A DNA stretch of 64,000 bases from Ferrimonas senticii DSM 18821. GTDB lineage: Bacteria > Pseudomonadota > Gammaproteobacteria > Enterobacterales > Shewanellaceae. This document shows, one piece after another, positions 60,237 through 64,000 of this stretch; the stretch's first letter is position 1; the number at the start of each line of letters is the position of its first letter. Made by a program: the position numbers and the translations under genes. The stretch lies in NCBI RefSeq assembly GCF_000422665.1, contig NZ_AUGM01000007.1, forward strand, positions 248,001 to 312,000, written 5' to 3'. A model generated the notes under the pieces. It had not been told where the DNA came from, did not search any database, and was given only the letters and a program-made list of their open reading frames with translations.

Positions 60237-62054
60237 GTGAAAAGCCTTTATCTGTCCTCGTTCAAACAGACCGCCGTCGGTCTGCTTATGGCCACCCTCG
60301 TCGGCTGCGCCAGCGCCCCACAATCGGTAGAACCGGTCTTGCCACCAGTGGCGCTGGGCGTTGCCAGTGATACTCCGACTCAATATCTGCAATTGGCCGA
60401 TGCCAGCAGCGGCGAACGGCGCTTAAGCTTTTTATTGTTGGCGGCACGCAGTTACCTCAATGAAGGCCAGCCGCAGCCCGCACGGGAACTGCTTAACCGC
60501 ATTCAAGCGATGCTGCCCAGCAGCGGCACCCTCGCCGCTGAATCGCGACTGCTTACCGCCAAATTAGCCCTGCAAGATGGCAACCCTCAAGGGGCACTGT
60601 CGTTGCTGCAATGGCCAAGCGGCTGGTCGCTGCCAGCGGCCCAGTGGCGCGATGCTCTGCAAACCGAGATTGCCGCCCATCAACAACTGGCAGACCCCAT
60701 TAATGTTGCCTTTGGCCATCATCGCCTGAGCGACTATCTAGCGCCGCAACAACAGCAAGGCAACTGGGACAGTTTGTGGCAAGCGTTGGTGCAGGTGGAT
60801 ACCGAACAACTACTGAGCCTGCAAACCCAGAGCCAAGATCCGCAGTGGCTAGGCTGGCTGCAATTGGCCAGTATCGCCCAGCAATACAGCATGGATCCAA
60901 CCACCATGTTGCAGCAGTTGGCCGCATGGCAGCAGACTCATCCGGCTCACCCTGCAGCACGCAAACTGCCAGCCAGTTTGGATCGCACCATCAACGTTCA
61001 GCCCTACCAGCCAAGTAAGGTCGCGGTGTTGCTGCCACTAACCGGCAAAGTGCAATCACAAGCACGGGCACTGCAAGATGGCCTGCTGGCGAACTTGCTT
61101 AGCCAGGCCAGTAATCGCCAAGTGCAATTCATTGATACCAACGTCATTGACGCCGCCGAGGCGTATCAGCAGGCGCTCGATCAAGGCGCCGAGTTCGTTA
61201 TCGGCCCGCTGCTGAAGGGCAATCTCGATAAAGTATTGGCGGTTTACGATGGCGAGGTGCCACTGCTGGCGCTGAACCACAGCGACTTGGCCAGCAGCCA
61301 CCAAAATCTGTACTTCTTTGCGCTAACGCCAGAGGCCGAAGCGCAGCAAGCAGCACAGCGGATCGCGGAGCAAGGTCTAAAGCAACCGCTGGTGCTGGCC
61401 TCCAGTAACAGCATTGGCAAACGCATGGCCGAAGCGTTCGTCGAGCAATGGCAGCAGGATGGCGACGCCGTTGAGATCCACTACTTCGGTCAGAGCGCAC
61501 AGATGCGCCAATCGGTGCAGCAAGCACTGCACGTCGACCAAAGTAATCAACGCATCAGCCGCATCAAACAGTTATTTGGCAGTAACACCCAAGCGGATTT
61601 TCGCAGCCGCCGCGATATCGACAGTGTCTATTTGGTGGCCAGTGCCGAAGAGGTGCGCCTGCTGAAACCTTTTGTCGACGTCAGCCTAGCGGTATTTGCC
61701 GAGCCTTTGGCACAGTACAGCAGCAGCCGTGCTCATGGCAGTCTTGATGATGCCAACTTAGCCGAAGAGCTGCGTGGTCTGAATTTAAGCGAAATGCCAT
61801 GGCTACTGAGCGACAACAGTCAACGTCAACAAGTGCAACAGTTATGGCCAGACCGACCGCTGCCACTGCAGCGTTTGTATGCCATGGGCTACGACAGCTG
61901 GAGCTTAATCGATCGTCTCGCCCAGATGCGCGCCTTTGCCGGCTACCCCACCGTCGGTCTGTCCGGTGAACTGGTGGTGGCTGCCGATGGCCAGCTCAGT
62001 CGACGCCTAAGCTGGTCGCAGTATCAACGCAACGGCCTGGTTATAGTCGAGTAA
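60237..62054 (+). CDS. lpoA: Penicillin-binding protein activator LpoA
   Basis: A 605-residue outer membrane lipoprotein that stimulates PBP1A from the periplasm. The signal ends in the lipobox LVGC (Cys23). The N-terminal TPR-like part (about 40-235) and a C-terminal periplasmic-binding-protein-like LppC domain (about 255-600, starting VAVLLPLTGKVQSQARALQDG) match E. coli LpoA (YraM). The start is GTG 60237; no other start precedes the signal peptide, and the ribosome site is weak. It leads lpoA-yraN-diaA-dolP. Confidence 0.94.
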   Translation: MKSLYLSSFKQTAVGLLMATLVGCASAPQSVEPVLPPVALGVASDTPTQYLQLADASSGERRLSFLLLAARSYLNEGQPQPARELLNRIQAMLPSSGTLAAESRLLTAKLALQDGNPQGALSLLQWPSGWSLPAAQWRDALQTEIAAHQQLADPINVAFGHHRLSDYLAPQQQQGNWDSLWQALVQVDTEQLLSLQTQSQDPQWLGWLQLASIAQQYSMDPTTMLQQLAAWQQTHPAHPAARKLPASLDRTINVQPYQPSKVAVLLPLTGKVQSQARALQDGLLANLLSQASNRQVQFIDTNVIDAAEAYQQALDQGAEFVIGPLLKGNLDKVLAVYDGEVPLLALNHSDLASSHQNLYFFALTPEAEAQQAAQRIAEQGLKQPLVLASSNSIGKRMAEAFVEQWQQDGDAVEIHYFGQSAQMRQSVQQALHVDQSNQRISRIKQLFGSNTQADFRSRRDIDSVYLVASAEEVRLLKPFVDVSLAVFAEPLAQYSSSRAHGSLDDANLAEELRGLNLSEMPWLLSDNSQRQQVQQLWPDRPLPLQRLYAMGYDSWSLIDRLAQMRAFAGYPTVGLSGELVVAADGQLSRRLSWSQYQRNGLVIVE

Positions 62055-62063
62055 ACAACCACG

Positions 62064-62396
62064 GTGCGTGCCAAAGGCCAGGCTTACGAGCAACAAGCCA
62101 GACGCTTTTTAGAGCGGCAACAACTGCGCTTTATTGCCGCCAATTGCCAATGCCGCTTTGGCGAACTGGATCTGGTGATGCAAGATCAGCAACACTTGGT
62201 GTTTGTCGAGGTGAAATATCGCCAACAGCAACACTTTGGCGGCGCTTTAGCGGCAATCACCGCCAGCAAACAACGCAAGTTGCGCCAGTGTGCGCATTGG
62301 TATTTACAGCAGCATGGTTCGCTAGAGCAGCCATGCCGGTTTGATGTTATCGCCATCGAAGGCGATAACATCAATTGGATTCAAAACGCCTTTTAA
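62064..62396 (+). CDS. yraN: YraN/UPF0102 endonuclease-like protein
   Basis: A 110-residue protein with the restriction-endonuclease-type fold of the UPF0102 family: GELDLVMQDQQHLVFVEVKYR gives the D and E-V-K catalytic-type residues. The N-terminal G-x-x-Y-E-Q-x-A-x-x-F-L stretch is also typical. The start is GTG 62064. The function is not settled in any organism. It lies 9 bp after lpoA and before diaA, the conserved order. Confidence 0.9.
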   Translation: MRAKGQAYEQQARRFLERQQLRFIAANCQCRFGELDLVMQDQQHLVFVEVKYRQQQHFGGALAAITASKQRKLRQCAHWYLQQHGSLEQPCRFDVIAIEGDNINWIQNAF

Positions 62397-62403
62397 GGAG
62401 TAG

Positions 62404-63000
<597 letters not shown>

Positions 63001-63002
63001 TC

Positions 63003-63566
63003 ATGCTACGTCTATTGGCGGCATTACTGGTATTAACTCAGCTCAGCGGCTGTGCTGCGGCGATTGTCGCCGGTACCGTCGGCACCGCCATGGTGGTTAA
63101 CGACAACCGCAGCGTCAGCAGTCAGATGGACGATTCCACCATCGAGTTGGAAGTAAACGCCCAGCTCAACAAATACAACGATCTGACCAACCAAACCCGA
63201 GTTAGCGTCACCAGCATCAACCAGCAACTGCTGGTGGTCGGTCAGGTCCCCAATCAGCGCCTGCATGAGATGGCGCTGGGAGTGATCAAGCAGGTCGGTG
63301 GCATCACCAAGATCCACGATCAGCTGCGTCAGGGCACGCCACTGGGGATGATGGCTCGGTCCCATGACAGCTGGATCACCTCCAACGTCAAATCGCGGAT
63401 GTTGATGGACAGCGAGCTCAACTCGATGCGCATCAAGGTGGTTACCGAAAACAACGAAGTGTTCTTGATGGGCGTGGTAAGCCGCGAGCAGGCTGACCGC
63501 GCGGTTGATATTGCTCGCAACACCGCCGGTGTCACCAAAGTGGTGAAGATCTTCGAATACCTGTAA
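63003..63566 (+). CDS. dolP: Division/outer-membrane stress lipoprotein DolP (YraP)
   Basis: A 187-residue lipoprotein with two BON domains (about 43-110 and 120-187). The lipobox is QLSGC at about residue 17. DolP binds anionic phospholipid at division sites and supports outer membrane integrity. Start 63003 gives the proper signal; the longer frame from 62952 lies inside diaA. It is 2 bp after diaA and ends lpoA-yraN-diaA-dolP. Confidence 0.94.
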   Translation: MLRLLAALLVLTQLSGCAAAIVAGTVGTAMVVNDNRSVSSQMDDSTIELEVNAQLNKYNDLTNQTRVSVTSINQQLLVVGQVPNQRLHEMALGVIKQVGGITKIHDQLRQGTPLGMMARSHDSWITSNVKSRMLMDSELNSMRIKVVTENNEVFLMGVVSREQADRAVDIARNTAGVTKVVKIFEYL

Positions 63567-63597
63567 TACCAATTCGCTTACCGAGCACCGTTAACAA

Positions 63598-63620
63598 AAG
63601 ACCGGCCAATGGCCGGTCTT
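63598..63620. terminator. Bidirectional terminator between dolP and trpS
   Basis: A perfect 10-bp stem (AAGACCGGCC/GGCCGGTCTT) with an AAT loop. It is 31 bp after dolP and 26 bp after the trpS stop on the other strand; the plus strand has GTCGT after it. Confidence 0.8.
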
Positions 63621-63646
63621 GTCGTATCTAGCGCTAGAGGACGCGA

Positions 63647-64000
63647 TTAGCGTGGCATCGCTGGCAGGCCGATGGCGTTGTAGACCTTATCGATGGTGAC
63701 CGCGGCGCGCGCACGGGCGGCTTCAGCACCAGCTTTCATCACTTGGTCTAGGTAACCTTGGTCGGCGCGGATCTCTTTGAAGCGCTGCTGCATCGGCTCC
63801 AACAGGTTGATTACCGATTCGGCAGTGGCGATCTTCAAATGACCGTACATCTTGCCTTCAAACTCGGCTTCGATCTCGGCAAAGGTTTTGCCAGAGGTGG
63901 CCGAGTAGATGCTCATCAGGTTAGAAACACCGGCTTTGTTGTCCCAATCCATCCGCACTACCGCTGGATCTTCAGAATCGGTCAGCGCTTTTTTGAATTT
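63647..64000 (-). CDS. trpS: Tryptophanyl-tRNA synthetase, C-terminal part
   Basis: The last 117 codons of TrpS; the gene runs off the window edge at 64000, so no start is seen. The visible part is the tRNA-binding C-terminal domain: KFKKALTDSED, NKAGVSNLMSIYSA, FEGKMYGHLKIA and the tail KVYNAIGLPAMPR line up with E. coli TrpS. The KFKKA stretch shows the frame continues past the internal GTG at 63958. Confidence 0.93.
   Translation of the reverse strand, partial: KFKKALTDSEDPAVVRMDWDNKAGVSNLMSIYSATSGKTFAEIEAEFEGKMYGHLKIATAESVINLLEPMQQRFKEIRADQGYLDQVMKAGAEAARARAAVTIDKVYNAIGLPAMPR

Overview
The window is about 64 kb of chromosomal, mostly housekeeping DNA from a gammaproteobacterium. Several signs point to the Alteromonadales (Shewanella/Ferrimonas-like): the order ubiE-ubiJ-ubiB-tatABC-hemB, the pdhR-aceEF-lpdA cluster close to acnB, a pilABCD-coaE-zapD-yacG cluster, secA followed by dciA and lpxC, and a complete dcw cluster followed by rnpB and rsmI-lpoA-yraN-diaA-dolP. 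The genus is my inference; there is no rRNA in the window to confirm it. Coding density is high. I see no prophage, CRISPR array, tRNA, rRNA or intact insertion sequence.

Layout. 0-3.6 kb (minus): a degenerate GGDEF/EAL receptor of LapD type, a PAP2 phosphatase and a TIGR00661-type glycosyltransferase. 3.8-10.8 kb (plus): ubiquinone genes (ubiE, ubiJ, ubiB), the twin-arginine translocase (tatABC), a small exported protein, hemB and an exported thioredoxin-like protein. 10.9-11.6 kb: a gene-free block of dispersed repeats, including a duplicated piece of hemE. 11.6-24.4 kb: hemE (minus), rsd (plus), acnB (minus), hxpB-like phosphatase (plus), another repeat copy, then lpdA, aceF, aceE and pdhR (minus), with a perfect PdhR operator upstream of pdhR. 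24.7-26.6 kb: ampD, a membrane-anchored retropepsin-like protease and nadC.

26.8-35.4 kb: a 263-bp MITE-like element, then the type IV pilus genes pilA, pilB, pilC, pilD with coaE, zapD and yacG, and a PglL/Wzy-type O-oligosaccharyltransferase whose 3' end overlaps mutT tail to tail. PilB looks N-terminally short and starts 2 nt after a hairpin that closes pilA. 35.5-39.7 kb: secA, an M23 peptidase and dciA. 39.7-57.4 kb (minus): lpxC and the entire division and cell wall cluster, transcribed mraZ-rsmH-ftsL-ftsI-murE-murF-mraY-murD-ftsW-murG-murC-ddlB-ftsQ-ftsA-ftsZ-lpxC, led by a good promoter and four 10-bp-spaced MraZ boxes.

57.6-64 kb: a two-membrane-segment protein of unknown function, the RNase P RNA gene with tandem copies of its 3' end and three strong terminators downstream, rsmI (minus), then lpoA-yraN-diaA-dolP (plus) and the C-terminal part of trpS (minus, cut by the window edge).

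The most interesting non-coding signals are a three-copy repeat family whose hairpin stems appear to covary between copies, the rnpB 3' tandem repeats, the TA-flanked MITE, and the pilA/pilB junction. I did not find a convincing new multi-gene system; the best candidate for an undescribed element is the repeat family.
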